Shown: one piece after another, positions 1-8,864 of the stretch
How positions within the stretch are numbered: the first letter of the stretch is position 1
How the letters are laid out: the number at the start of each line of letters is the position of its first letter
NCBI GenBank assembly: GCA_024579835.1
Contig: CP102060.1
Span: 2,331,558-2,395,557, forward strand
Length of the DNA stretch: 64,000 nucleotides
Source: Clostridiaceae bacterium HFYG-1003
GTDB lineage: Bacteria > Bacillota > Clostridia > Clostridiales > Clostridiaceae
Direction: 5' to 3'
Notes under the pieces: model-generated
The model's database searches: none
What the model was told of the DNA's origin: nothing
The model's input: the letters and a program-made list of their open reading frames with translations, nothing else
Position numbers and translations under genes: made by a program

Positions 1-50
1 GGCAGGATCAGCCGTTCCTTCCGGATCAGCTCCATAATCTGTTGTTCCAT
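1..50 (-). CDS. N-terminal fragment of a gene cut by the window edge
   Basis: An ATG on the minus strand at 50 is preceded by a GGGGGAGGG ribosome-binding site and opens a frame that runs off the left edge (reads MEQQIMELIRKERLIL). Only 16 residues are visible, so no product can be assigned. It lies downstream of the two-component system on the same strand, separated from it by a hairpin. Confidence 0.5.
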   Translation of the reverse strand, partial: MEQQIMELIRKERLIL

Positions 51-150
51 CGCCCTCCCCCTTCTGCTTTCGATTGTTTCATAGACCAGTCAGGCCTTCT
101 GACCGTGGTGATAGATTCATTATACCCGTCCCCTGCCCCCAGGACAAATA

Positions 151-191
151 GGCAGGACAGGCCCGGGCTTCTGCCTTTGACCTGTCCTGCC
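151..191 (-). terminator. Hairpin after the sensor kinase gene
   Basis: An 11-bp inverted repeat (GGCAGGACAGG and CCTGTCCTGCC) lies just beyond the histidine kinase stop codon. The tail on the minus strand is only weakly T-rich, so this is a probable rather than ideal rho-independent terminator. Confidence 0.5.
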
Positions 192-197
192 TGCTGA

Positions 198-1727
198 TTA
201 CAGATGCTGCAGCTTCTGCAGCGGAAGGGTAATGCTAAACACCGCCCCCGGTCCGTCCGTCCGGTTTTTCGCGGCAATGGTTCCGCCGTGGCGTTCCACG
301 GCTGCCTCGGCAATGGACAGACCAATGCCGTGCCGTCCCCCGGGGCCTTTGGTAAAACGCTGGAAGATCTTCTCCTCGCTGCCCGGCACAATGCCGTGGC
401 CGTCATCTGAGACGGTGATTACCACCTGATCGTCCCGCACTGTGCCTTCCAGCTGAATGAGGGAATCGGCGTAGCGCACGGCGTTGGAAACCAAATTCTG
501 CAAGGCCCGGTGCAGTTCCTCGTAATAGACGCAAATTCTCGGATCCTGGTGAACCACGACCTCAATCGTCTTCTGGCTCAGGCGGGCATCATGCGCTGAA
601 TCCTCCCGGGCTTCCAGCAGCAGTTCGGACAGTCGGAGGGGCGTCCGTTCGCCCAGAAGGCTCTCATTGGACTCAATCCGGGACAGATACAGGATATCTT
701 CCACCAGTTTCTCGAGCTTGCCCGATTCTTCCAATATGACATCCGCCGCCTCGTCAGCTGTAAACACCCCGTACTTGATGCCCTCGGCATAGCCCCGGAT
801 TCCGGTCAGGGGGGTGCGCAGCTCATGGGACACATTCTGGAAGAAAGTTTTCTGATTGGCATGGTAGTCCTTCAGCTGATGAGCCGCCTCATTGAGCGAT
901 TCATTCAGATCCACCAGTTCCTGTTCGCGCAGATGAAAGTCCTCGCCCTCAAACACACCCCGTCCCAGCTGCTTGGACAGACCCTGGAGCCGGGCAATGG
1001 GATTGGCCAGACGCTGAGCCAGGTAACGCACGACGAAGAAGGTCACCACCAGTACCGGTCCCATGATAAAGGTCAGAATCCACAGGGCATTCCCGATGAA
1101 CCGGTCGTAGACTTCACCGTCGATAAAAGCCAGCACGTACTCCGGATCCTCTCCTTCGGAAAAAGGGATGCTCTGCAGGTAATAGTTTTCGCCGCCAATG
1201 CTGGCGGTCCGGACGGAATCATCCGCCAGCTGATAGGATGTTTCCTGGACATATTCATGAACGGCCAGGCTTTCCCGGTAAGACGCAGCATCCAGCCGCA
1301 ACATCGGACCCTGGGTGGTTCCCGGGTTCGTTGCCGGTTTGGTCGAAGGATTGGTTCGTCCCCCCTGCCAGCCCATTCCCATTCCCATTCCCTGAATTTC
1401 GGCCGCTGTCTCCTCCGCGCTGTTGACCAGCGGCAAAGTCAGCTCGCCCGCTTCATTCAGGAACAGAATATTGACACTGGAATCGGCGCTGTTCTGGATC
1501 ATCATCCGATGAAACATGGAGCTCCGGTTGGGGCCCCGGGGAATCTGCGACTGCTGGGCAAACTCCAACACCAGCGCCTTGGCTTCCTCCAGCTGCTGAT
1601 TCAGGAGCGCCACCACATGACCGCGAACCGCCACATTGAACCCCAGGGCAACCAGGATGAACACCGCCAGGATCGTAGTGAAAAAATACAGCAGCATGGT
1701 ATTTCCGATTTTTGGCCGCTTACTCAT
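198..1727 (-). CDS. Membrane sensor histidine kinase (OmpR-partner class)
   Basis: This 509-aa protein has an N-terminal membrane helix (about residues 10-32), an extracytoplasmic loop of about 180 residues, a second helix near 210-232, HAMP (from YLAQRLANPIARL), a HisKA box with the phospho-accepting His in FQNVSHELRTPL, and a HATPase domain with N box LVSNAVRYA and G boxes. It would autophosphorylate and pass phosphate to the regulator encoded just upstream; the kinase start overlaps the regulator stop by 8 nt, so the two are translationally coupled. The outer loop holds an odd Met/Gly run (MGMGMGWQGG) followed by a Thr/Pro/Asn-rich stretch, probably a flexible linker; a metal-binding role is conceivable but unproven. 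The signal sensed is unknown. The start has a GAGGAAGAGC ribosome-binding site. Confidence 0.93.
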   Translation of the reverse strand: MSKRPKIGNTMLLYFFTTILAVFILVALGFNVAVRGHVVALLNQQLEEAKALVLEFAQQSQIPRGPNRSSMFHRMMIQNSADSSVNILFLNEAGELTLPLVNSAEETAAEIQGMGMGMGWQGGRTNPSTKPATNPGTTQGPMLRLDAASYRESLAVHEYVQETSYQLADDSVRTASIGGENYYLQSIPFSEGEDPEYVLAFIDGEVYDRFIGNALWILTFIMGPVLVVTFFVVRYLAQRLANPIARLQGLSKQLGRGVFEGEDFHLREQELVDLNESLNEAAHQLKDYHANQKTFFQNVSHELRTPLTGIRGYAEGIKYGVFTADEAADVILEESGKLEKLVEDILYLSRIESNESLLGERTPLRLSELLLEAREDSAHDARLSQKTIEVVVHQDPRICVYYEELHRALQNLVSNAVRYADSLIQLEGTVRDDQVVITVSDDGHGIVPGSEEKIFQRFTKGPGGRHGIGLSIAEAAVERHGGTIAAKNRTDGPGAVFSITLPLQKLQHL

Positions 1728-2412
1728 TGCTCTTCCTCTGATTCAGGCGAAAGCCAAAACCCCAGACCGTCTCGATGACCGCCTGAGAATCGCCCATTTT
1801 CTTGCGCAGCCGCTTCAGGGTATCATCCGTGACGCGGGTTTCCACCACTGTACTGTAACCCCACACCTTGTCCAGCAGCTCCTCCCGTGAGACCGCCCGA
1901 TCCTGATTTTCCACCAGATACTTCAGCAGAGCATACTCATTGGGTGCCAGATCCACATTGGCTCCGGCAATGGTGACCAGCTTCTGCTCTGGGTGAATTA
2001 CGATGTCTTCGTAGGCCAGTTCTTTTTGAGGCTGCTCCCCTTTATCCAGCTCGATGCGCCGGAAGATCGCCCGCACCTTCATGGTAAGGGTCATCGGGGA
2101 AAAGGGTTTGGTGATGTAATCATCCGACCCGAGCTGAATCCCCAGCACAAAATCGGTATCCGTATCCCGGGCCGTCACCATGATGATGGGCACGGAGCTC
2201 TGCCGGCGAATGTCATCGCAGATCAAAAAGCCGTCCCGGCCCGGCATCATGACATCCAGAATCACCAGATCCGGCTCCCTGATGCCGAATCGTTCCATCA
2301 GCTGCTCCCCATCCGCGAACGCCTCCACCTCGTAGCCTTCCCGCGTCAGAAAGCCTTCGATGAGCTTTCGGATGTTATGGTCATCATCCGCAATATATAT
2401 GGTCTTTCCCAT
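1720..2412 (-). CDS. OmpR/PhoB-family response regulator
   Basis: The 230-aa product has a receiver domain at its N terminus (acidic pocket ADDD near residue 8, phospho-acceptor Asp in LVILDVMMPG, Lys in ITKPFSP) and a C-terminal winged helix (ALLKYLVENQDRAVSREELLDKVWG region, then VETRVTDDTLKRLRKK). The start at 2412 is chosen over an upstream frame extension because MGKTIYIADDD is the family start and is preceded by AGAAAGGAGAAACTC. It is the first gene of the pair with the kinase. The promoter region upstream holds an array of 14-bp repeats (2499-2602), which may be where this or another regulator binds. Confidence 0.95.
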   Translation of the reverse strand: MGKTIYIADDDHNIRKLIEGFLTREGYEVEAFADGEQLMERFGIREPDLVILDVMMPGRDGFLICDDIRRQSSVPIIMVTARDTDTDFVLGIQLGSDDYITKPFSPMTLTMKVRAIFRRIELDKGEQPQKELAYEDIVIHPEQKLVTIAGANVDLAPNEYALLKYLVENQDRAVSREELLDKVWGYSTVVETRVTDDTLKRLRKKMGDSQAVIETVWGFGFRLNQRKSNE

Positions 2413-2498
2413 GAGTTTCTCCTTTCTGCCGGTGGGCAACGCCATTTGTTTTGATTCTGTTCCTCCAGATAACACAGTCCGACGATACGAACCGGTCA

Positions 2499-2602
2499 CA
2501 GTGGATCGGTCAATGTGGACCAGTCAAAGTGGACCAGTCAATCTGGACCAGTCAAAGTAGATCTTGTCAGACTAGATCTCTTCAACGTGGATCTTGTCAT
2601 TC
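2499..2602. repeat. 14-bp imperfect tandem repeat array upstream of the two-component operon
   Basis: About seven imperfect units of the form GTGGACCAGTCAAA follow one another. On the minus strand, which is the coding strand of the downstream operon, most units carry a TTGACT/TTGACC hexamer that resembles a -35 box. The array lies 90-190 bp upstream of the response-regulator start. Confidence 0.8.
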
Positions 2603-2681
2603 CTATCATACCTTTTTTTCATTAAAAAAATCAGATAGAACCCTTCTCAGCCGTGGCAATTCTATGGCAAAAGCCGGCACA

Positions 2682-2728
2682 TAAATAGAACGGAGCCTCT
2701 GGCACAACCGGAGGCTCCGTTCTATTTA
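2682..2728 (-). terminator. Terminator of the amidase gene
   Basis: A long perfect inverted repeat (TAAATAGAACGGAGCCTC and its complement, 18 bp) separated by 11 nt lies 28 bp past the amidase stop codon. Confidence 0.85.
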
Positions 2729-2755
2729 TACATTTTATGGTGGGAATAAGTTCTG

Positions 2756-4624
2756 TTATCTTCCGAAATAATTGTCAATGCCGTTGGCCACTTCCCGGGC
2801 CAGATCCTTCTGATTGGCAGAGGAATTCAGGATCATGGCGTCCTGGTAGTTGGTGATGAAGCCAAGCTCCAGAAGGGTCGAAGGCATTGTGGTGAGACGG
2901 TTGACCGCGAAGGATTTGCCATAGCTGGTATCCTTGACGATTTTGCTGCGGCCGATGACATTGCCTACGCTGTCTGCCAGTTTCTGGGAGAGGAGCGCGG
3001 ATTTGGCCTGCCAGTCGCTGGTGGCGGGATTGAGTTTTTCCCCGGCATAGAACCCGATGGTACCGCGGGAAGCCGGATCGGTGTAGGCGTTGCAGTGGAT
3101 GGAAACATAAATGTCAACACCCAGCTCGTTGGCCCGGTTTGTCCGCTCCGTCAGGCTGACTGTCTGGTTCAGACTGGATTTGGACATGTAGACCATATAG
3201 CCGCGGTCTTCCAGAATCTCTTTCGCCAGGATGGCAACCCGGTAGTTGATGGTGGTCTCATCGACCAGCTCCCCGGTCACCGTTGAGACAGCCCCCTGGG
3301 CAACTCCGTTGTGACCCGGATCCAGGAATACCTTGAGCTTCTTGGTAGTTGTCGGACTATCGGTGCCCGAACCGTCAGGCGAGGTGCCCGGAGTCGTGGT
3401 TTTCACCGGATATTTGGCAAGGGTCGCCTTGGGTATGTTCCAGTAGTTGATATAAGAGTAGCCGATCTGATCCTTGTATTCAATCTTGATCCAGTTACTC
3501 TCACGTCCAACCATGACCGCGCTGGATCCGGTGGGAAGAGTTCTCAGAACCTTGAAGGAAGCAGAAGGGCCTTTGCGGACATTGACTGTTGCGTTGGCCA
3601 CGATCTGATCCGCTTCCGAGGCCGGCGGAGTCACCGGTTCGACCGGGGCGACGTTCTGGGCCGGATTGATCCAGGCACCTATTTCACCGGCTGTCTTGGA
3701 AATGTTGAGCATGCCGCCGTAATTCTTGTACACATAGTACTTTCCGGGGGCGTATTTGCCGACACGGTTCAGATCATTCTGGGCATCGTAGGCGGAAACA
3801 TAGGTGTTGACGTAGGTGAGCAGCTGGTATTCACCGCTTGTCACTTCCGAAGTCATCACAGATGGTTTGGTTACGGTCGCCGTAGTTGTTCCCGGCTTGA
3901 CCAGAGACGGTGCGTCATCCCGGATTTCTTCCGGATTGATCCAGGCGCCTGGTACGTCAGGATGGCGGGTTACGTTCAGCATACCGGAAAAATTGCGGTA
4001 AATGTGGTATTCACCGGCCGGATAGGTTCCGACGGAGCCTTTCTTGGCCATGGCGTCGTAGGCATTCATATAGACATTGGTCGTGTTATAAACTTCAATG
4101 GTTCCTTCAAGCGGAATCGGAGCAGCCTTGGCGACTGGTCTGGCAGCAGAGGGAGCATCGATCCAGCCGGCAGCGAAGACATAGCCGGTCTTGCCCTTAA
4201 ACTCTACTTTGTACCATTCTTTTTCAACGGAAACGAGATTAACTTTCGTTCCCTTCGGCAATTTTGCAAGAGCAGCCGCTTTGCTGCTGGCTTCCTTGCG
4301 CAGTGTGTCAGCTTTGAGATTCGTCAGAGTCACCGTTTTGGCAACTTCTTCGGTGGGTGCCAGATAACGGGCGGCTACCCATCCGGTCTGGTCTTCATAC
4401 TGAACCTGAGCCCAGTTTCCTTCGGTTTTCAGAACGGTGAGCGATTCACCGGCCGGAATGGCGGACAGTACATTACTGTAAACCGTTCCCTGATCCCGGA
4501 AGTTCAAGGCAACGGTTGTGACCGCCTCCTGACTGTCAGCATAAGCCAACTGCGGGAAAAAATTGAAAAAGAATAAGAGCAGCAACAAGCTTGAGAGGAT
4601 CTTCCTGAGGTTTTTCATACCCAA
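2756..4624 (-). CDS. Exported N-acetylmuramoyl-L-alanine amidase with SH3 domains
   Basis: The 622-aa enzyme would cleave the amide bond between MurNAc and the stem peptide outside the cell. A signal peptide covers about residues 1-30 (ends PQLAYA). Two SH3b domains follow (about 38-98 and 98-155), then two copies of a 55-residue module (about 178-235 and 268-325; each contains AYDA...VG.Y.AG.Y..Y and ends GAWINP), a third SH3b (about 340-398), a Ser/Thr/Pro linker and an Amidase_3 domain (about 432-622) with zinc ligands in LDPGHNG and SIHCNA and catalytic Glu in LLELGF. The same 55-residue module occurs in the wall protein at 16630-17703. It is a single gene with its own terminator; an extended -10 box (TGCTATAAT) lies about 165 bp upstream. 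Confidence 0.94.
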   Translation of the reverse strand: MGMKNLRKILSSLLLLLFFFNFFPQLAYADSQEAVTTVALNFRDQGTVYSNVLSAIPAGESLTVLKTEGNWAQVQYEDQTGWVAARYLAPTEEVAKTVTLTNLKADTLRKEASSKAAALAKLPKGTKVNLVSVEKEWYKVEFKGKTGYVFAAGWIDAPSAARPVAKAAPIPLEGTIEVYNTTNVYMNAYDAMAKKGSVGTYPAGEYHIYRNFSGMLNVTRHPDVPGAWINPEEIRDDAPSLVKPGTTTATVTKPSVMTSEVTSGEYQLLTYVNTYVSAYDAQNDLNRVGKYAPGKYYVYKNYGGMLNISKTAGEIGAWINPAQNVAPVEPVTPPASEADQIVANATVNVRKGPSASFKVLRTLPTGSSAVMVGRESNWIKIEYKDQIGYSYINYWNIPKATLAKYPVKTTTPGTSPDGSGTDSPTTTKKLKVFLDPGHNGVAQGAVSTVTGELVDETTINYRVAILAKEILEDRGYMVYMSKSSLNQTVSLTERTNRANELGVDIYVSIHCNAYTDPASRGTIGFYAGEKLNPATSDWQAKSALLSQKLADSVGNVIGRSKIVKDTSYGKSFAVNRLTTMPSTLLELGFITNYQDAMILNSSANQKDLAREVANGIDNYFGR

Positions 4625-4785
4625 CCACCTTTCATATTCCTGGGATGTCAGTGAGTTAAAAAGCTATGAACGATTGCAGAGGAGTAATGCCAACTTTAAA
4701 GTCTTCGTACGGGACGTTCCGCACGATCTCAGTCCATGAAAACCGCAAAAAAAATTGCATAAAATGAACTTTATGTAAAATACAA

Positions 4786-4798
4786 ATTCATTATAGCA
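4786..4798 (-). promoter_or_regulatory. Candidate -10 promoter element for the amidase gene
   Basis: On the minus strand TTTGCTATAATG gives an extended -10 (TGC TATAAT at 4790-4795). The -35 match is weak. It is about 165 bp from the start codon, leaving a long AT-rich leader. Confidence 0.4.
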
Positions 4799-5309
4799 AA
4801 AGTTACAAAACAATGACACCTATTTTCTTATTATTATGCTTCACAAATAACAATAATTAGACGAAAACCTTGCCAAACTGATGATTTATCAAGACTTTCA
4901 CAACGTGATGTCTATAAAAGAAGCCCCCTCAGGCCTTTCTTTTCACTAAATTATGAAAAAACGGGCCGGAGCGGACTTTTTTATAACTATGATAGATACC
5001 GTTCGAAAACTTGTGTAATGACCCATGCTTTGGGAATGAGCTGTAAAGCAACTCAAAGAACCGTATTCTGCCATCTCTCAGGCTCATCCATCGATCCGGA
5101 TGAAATATTTGACACAGGATGGCTCATAACAACTCCTGGATAAGTTCATCTCATCTGAAGGGAATCAAAGGTACCTCGCTTAGCTGCAACCAGCAGGAAG
5201 CATGCCGTCTCGGATCCAACCATTCCAGGGTTTATGTCTGCGGACTGACCTCCCCTCCAGGAACCCAGTTTCTGTTTAATGGCTTGATATCGGACAAAGC
5301 TTCTTCTAT
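4799..5309. other. Intergenic region, no convincing gene
   Basis: This AT-rich stretch has no open frame with a ribosome-binding site. A hairpin with arms GAAGCC and GGCCTTTC at about 4917-4948 ends in a T-run and could terminate transcription of the small membrane-protein gene at 5310. A 69-codon plus-strand frame at 5119 has no ribosome-binding site and looks accidental. Confidence 0.5.
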
Positions 5310-5471
5310 TTATTTGAATATTACATAAAAGGCTAACAACATTGATACCAAGCCAACGGAAAGAATTATGTTTCTCATGATCCTGTGATCTTTAAAATAT
5401 TGCTTTCCGAAATACTCGCCAATGATAATCCCGACTAAAACTAAAATCATTAATATAGATTTCTGTGCCAT
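5310..5471 (-). CDS. Small two-helix membrane protein (53 aa)
   Basis: It reads MAQKSILMILVLVGIIIG, then a short polar loop with FGKQYFKDHR, then a second hydrophobic segment ending FYVIFK. Both hydrophobic segments are long enough to span the membrane. The start lies 2 nt after the stop codon of the preceding frame (5474-5716), so it would be translated by coupling; there is no good ribosome-binding site of its own. No family was recognised. It resembles in size and layout the 48-aa and 55-aa proteins at 50664 and 58471, which also follow directly behind another small or exported protein gene. Confidence 0.5.
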   Translation of the reverse strand: MAQKSILMILVLVGIIIGEYFGKQYFKDHRIMRNIILSVGLVSMLLAFYVIFK

Positions 5472-5473
5472 GA

Positions 5474-5716
5474 TCAAATACCATAATTCGGGCAGAATGG
5501 TGCATAAGAACCATCCGCAAAACGGGCTCCGTCAATTAGCAAATCTTCATATCCTCCGTCATCAGAAAGTTGCTCCCCATACACCGCCAAACGATCCGGA
5601 ACGGATCCGGTTCCCCCGGCTTCATCCCCAGCAATAAATGAAACACCTGCCGTGAAATCTACGCCTGCATCAAACTTAGATGCTGTCCCTGAATCCAAAT
5701 ACTGAACGTTGATCAA
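5474..5716 (-). CDS. Small hypothetical protein upstream of a membrane peptide gene
   Basis: An 80-aa frame begins with TTG at 5716 behind AAGGGGTGTGAT, a usable ribosome-binding site; a longer frame from 5755 lacks one. The product is acidic and Gly/Asp/Ala-rich (for example GVSFIAGDEAGG) and ends APFCPNYGI. It has no signal peptide in this frame. It may be intact or the 3' remnant of a longer gene: reading into the next frame across the stop gives a continuous-looking protein with the membrane peptide, which would imply a frameshift. No function can be assigned. Confidence 0.4.
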   Translation of the reverse strand: MINVQYLDSGTASKFDAGVDFTAGVSFIAGDEAGGTGSVPDRLAVYGEQLSDDGGYEDLLIDGARFADGSYAPFCPNYGI

Positions 5717-5984
5717 ATCACACCCCTTAACGATTCGTCTGCTGATGTGTATCAAGCTAATTAAAACTTAGCAGATAAAGATTCTACCCGAAATAATTTC
5801 TTATAATTTTCAAAATTTATCTATCTTCAAATTCATTTTTATCACCCGATATGGAGCAACAAAATATAAAAAGCTTTCTTGGCGCAGAAAACAGTAAAAC
5901 CATTGAGACCATACGCATTCGTGGCTTATCAATGGTTCTTTTGTCCTGTTATGAATTGGCTGATCATGGACTTGATGCCTGACC

Positions 5985-6629
5985 TCATTTCATTCGATCG
6001 AGCAGATTCTGAAAGGTATGAAACGCCTGCTCATATTCATAGTAGCCGGCGGAGTTCAGGCTCCGGTGAATCGTGCTCTGATTCACGCCGCGCTGCTGTG
6101 AGATCTCTGACTGATTCAGCCCAAGGATCAGGCTGTCATAAATGTTGACCCACTGTTTGTCCGTCCAGCCGGTCTCCATGAAATGCATCAGACACAATCC
6201 GGCATTGAGCGAATCCAGACTTTGCTTATCTTTCAGGTGGCCGAACAGCATATCGAGATGAAGAGCTTTTTTCCCGGCTTCCTTCCGCTTCACTTCATCG
6301 AGCATCCGCCGGGCCGCCTGCCAGACCGGTGCAACGGCATCGGACTGACCGGAATCATTCTGGGTTGAGACGTCTCCCAGGCCAATTCCGAACCGGATCT
6401 TGGCCGGATGAAGCTGAAACTTCAACTTAAACAGGATGTTCATCACCTCTTCCGGTGATTCCAGCAACCCCTGAAACGAATCGGCACGGGTCAGGCTAAA
6501 TCGGCTGGCCAGCTGATCATGATATATTCCGTTGATCTGGTCCAGAATAGTGTTCAGCTGAGGATCAATTTCCCGACAGTCATTTTCCTGCCGTGATCCA
6601 ACCAGGTTTCCAATGATTGCAACGTACAT
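5985..6629 (-). CDS. satD: SatD family protein
   Basis: This 214-aa protein begins MYVAIIGNLVGSRQ, the typical SatD start, and ends with a helix-turn-helix-like segment (LNQSEISQQRGVNQSTIHRSLNSAGYY). SatD proteins are widespread in Bacillota with poorly known function; the genes were first named in a streptococcal acid-tolerance/secretion locus. The ATG at 6629 is preferred to the GTG at 6638 because GAGGGAGTG lies at proper distance only from the ATG. The usual partner satE is not next to it here; the gene is alone between two intergenic gaps. Confidence 0.85.
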   Translation of the reverse strand: MYVAIIGNLVGSRQENDCREIDPQLNTILDQINGIYHDQLASRFSLTRADSFQGLLESPEEVMNILFKLKFQLHPAKIRFGIGLGDVSTQNDSGQSDAVAPVWQAARRMLDEVKRKEAGKKALHLDMLFGHLKDKQSLDSLNAGLCLMHFMETGWTDKQWVNIYDSLILGLNQSEISQQRGVNQSTIHRSLNSAGYYEYEQAFHTFQNLLDRMK

Positions 6630-6914
6630 GATACTCACTCCCTCTTCAGCTTCAGTATAGCAAAACCAGTGGACAGCCCATTATGCGTTTTCCGGGACAT
6701 CAGGATCAGGCTTGTCTTGCAGTTGCGGCCGGTTCTGCCGTTTGATCTCCCAACAGCAGAGAACCTGAGGTTCCTCCGTTCGGGAAGATTCTCAGGTTCT
6801 CGGGTGATTCAATTCAAATCAGGAATGTGCCAAAGCCGTTTCAAGCTGTCATGGATGAGCTGGGACCAGAGATCCCGCCGGTTTTATTATTTCGGCGACA
6901 GCTGACAGCCAAGA

Positions 6915-8333
6915 TTAGCTTTTCTTGGGCCGGCGTCCGGGCAGCTCATTCAGATCGGGCCATTTCAGTTCGCCCAGCTTGTTTTTTTGATCATAATCCT
7001 TCAGGATCCAGTCCACCTGTCGGGACAGGAAGATCAGGGCGACGATATTGGGCAGCGCCATCAACCCCGTAAATAAGTCGGAGAGCTTCCAAAGGTTGTC
7101 CGGGTCAATGAATGGCCCCACCACCAGGAACGACAGGGCGATGATCTTAAATCCAATGATGAAGATTTTCTTGTCTTTAAAGATCAGCCGGACATTGGAC
7201 TCCGCGAAAAAGTACCAGCCCACGATGGTGGTCAGGGCAAAGCTGGACAAGGAAACCGATAAAAAAGCCCCGCCGAAATTTCCAAAGCCGTTGGTAAACG
7301 CATTCTGCGTCATGATCGTAGCCGTCTTTGACATCTCCGCCGCGGAAATCGTGGCGTCATAGCTGCCTGAGAGGACATTGACCATGACCGTTGAGGTGCA
7401 GATCATGAACGTCGAGATAAAGACACCGATCATCGCAATGAATCCCTGCTCCGCCGGATGATCTGTCTGGGCGACTGCATGAGAATGAGGGGTTGATCCC
7501 ATTCCGGCTTCATTGGAGAACAGGCCGCGGGCAATCCCGAATCGAACGGTTTCCTGCACGGTGATTCCCAGGACTCCGCCGCCGATGGCCTGAGGCGAAA
7601 AAGCTGAAACCAGAATAAGCTGAAGCGCCGGGATCAGTTGCGTGATGTTGATCACCACGATGAGCAGACTGCCAAGGACATAGGCGCCGGCCATCAGCGG
7701 AACTACTTTTTCCGAGAATCCGGCAATGCGTTCCATGCCGCCGGTGAGAATGACGCCGACAAGGGCGAGGAGGCCCGCAGTAGCCCAGGGCATGGGAATT
7801 CCGAAGGATTCATTGAGCGACACCACGACGGCATTGGACTGAACCATGATGCCGACAATCCCCAGGGACAGGATGGCAAACACCGCAAAAATTCTGGCCA
7901 GAACCTTGCTCTTTAAACCATCCCGGATATAGTAGGCCGGACCGCCGCTCAGTTCACCGGTATCGGACTGATGGCGGTAAATCTGAGCCAGGACCGCCTC
8001 CGCAAAGATGGTTGCCATGCCGAAAAAGGCAGAGAGAATCATCCAGAAGGCCGCCCCCGGTCCGCCCGCCGCAATAGCGGTGGCAACTCCGACGATGTTT
8101 CCCGTACCAACCTGAGCCGCCACGGCAGTGGCCAGGGACTGGAACGGCGTCATCCGTCCGTCTTCGACCTTCCTGCCGGATTTGATGTCACCGATCAGTT
8201 TGGTGATGGCCGGCAGAACTCGGGTAAACTGAGGAAACTTCAGAAGGACGGTCATGTACAGACCGACCCCCAGCAGAGCAAACAGCAGGATGTAGTTCCA
8301 CAGGAAAGCGCTGATTGAGTTTAAAAATTCCAT
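6915..8333 (-). CDS. Alanine/glycine:cation symporter (AGCS family)
   Basis: The 472-aa membrane protein has about ten hydrophobic segments and the AGCS signatures (VAAQVGTGNIVGVATAIAAGG near residue 90, GGPAYYIRDG near 150, GLFSNEAGMGSTPHSHA near 290). It would import alanine or glycine with Na+ or H+. It follows the small membrane protein gene at 8346 after 12 bp with AGGAGGGCG as ribosome-binding site, so the two form one operon. I looked for a glycine riboswitch upstream and saw no match to its conserved core. Confidence 0.93.
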   Translation of the reverse strand: MEFLNSISAFLWNYILLFALLGVGLYMTVLLKFPQFTRVLPAITKLIGDIKSGRKVEDGRMTPFQSLATAVAAQVGTGNIVGVATAIAAGGPGAAFWMILSAFFGMATIFAEAVLAQIYRHQSDTGELSGGPAYYIRDGLKSKVLARIFAVFAILSLGIVGIMVQSNAVVVSLNESFGIPMPWATAGLLALVGVILTGGMERIAGFSEKVVPLMAGAYVLGSLLIVVINITQLIPALQLILVSAFSPQAIGGGVLGITVQETVRFGIARGLFSNEAGMGSTPHSHAVAQTDHPAEQGFIAMIGVFISTFMICTSTVMVNVLSGSYDATISAAEMSKTATIMTQNAFTNGFGNFGGAFLSVSLSSFALTTIVGWYFFAESNVRLIFKDKKIFIIGFKIIALSFLVVGPFIDPDNLWKLSDLFTGLMALPNIVALIFLSRQVDWILKDYDQKNKLGELKWPDLNELPGRRPKKS

Positions 8334-8345
8334 TTGATCGCCCTC

Positions 8346-8864
8346 CTATCTGGCACTGGATTTTCGCATCGAAAAGTAATTGCTGAGCCAAATCACAAAC
8401 ACAATGACCACCGAGCGGACAAAAGCTGCCAGGAGAATCGCGGAGAAGGAGGTGGTATCCCAGATCGTGTCCGAGGCCAGATGCCTCAGAGAAAATTCAA
8501 TGGTGTTGGCGCCGGTATCGCACAGAACCAGGGCCACGGCCAAAGGCAGCGGATAAGGCGAGGTATTGGTGGTGACCGCCCAGCGGTAGATCCAGGCATA
8601 CGCCACGTAGAAGGCAATCTCCAGCAAATAACTGGAAGCCAGTGCCGCCGTCATTTCCATGGACATGGAATCCATGAAGATTCTCGCCAGGGTTACCGCC
8701 AGTCCGGTCGCCAGGGCCAGTGCCAGCGGGTGCCTGGGCTTGAACAGGTGAAGCGCGGAAATCAGGACAACAATTCCGAAGGTAATCCGAAATCCTCCGT
8801 TACCCACCGGGATGGACACCAGAGAAGCCAGGGCCGACAGAATAATGATCAGAGCAGTTTGCAT
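8346..8864 (-). CDS. Integral membrane protein, unknown function (172 aa)
   Basis: The protein is almost wholly hydrophobic, with five to six predicted membrane helices and a short basic C terminus (FSMRKSSAR). It is first in an operon with the amino-acid symporter. The layout looks like the membrane sensor part of some sensor kinases without a kinase domain, but no family was recognised. The start has AAGGGGGATTTTTC upstream. Confidence 0.75.
   Translation of the reverse strand: MQTALIIILSALASLVSIPVGNGGFRITFGIVVLISALHLFKPRHPLALALATGLAVTLARIFMDSMSMEMTAALASSYLLEIAFYVAYAWIYRWAVTTNTSPYPLPLAVALVLCDTGANTIEFSLRHLASDTIWDTTSFSAILLAAFVRSVVIVFVIWLSNYFSMRKSSAR

Noticed and set aside
825-1778. 317-codon plus-strand frame opposite the sensor kinase
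   Set aside because: It is the antisense shadow of a clear histidine kinase, with His/Gln-rich composition and no ribosome-binding site.
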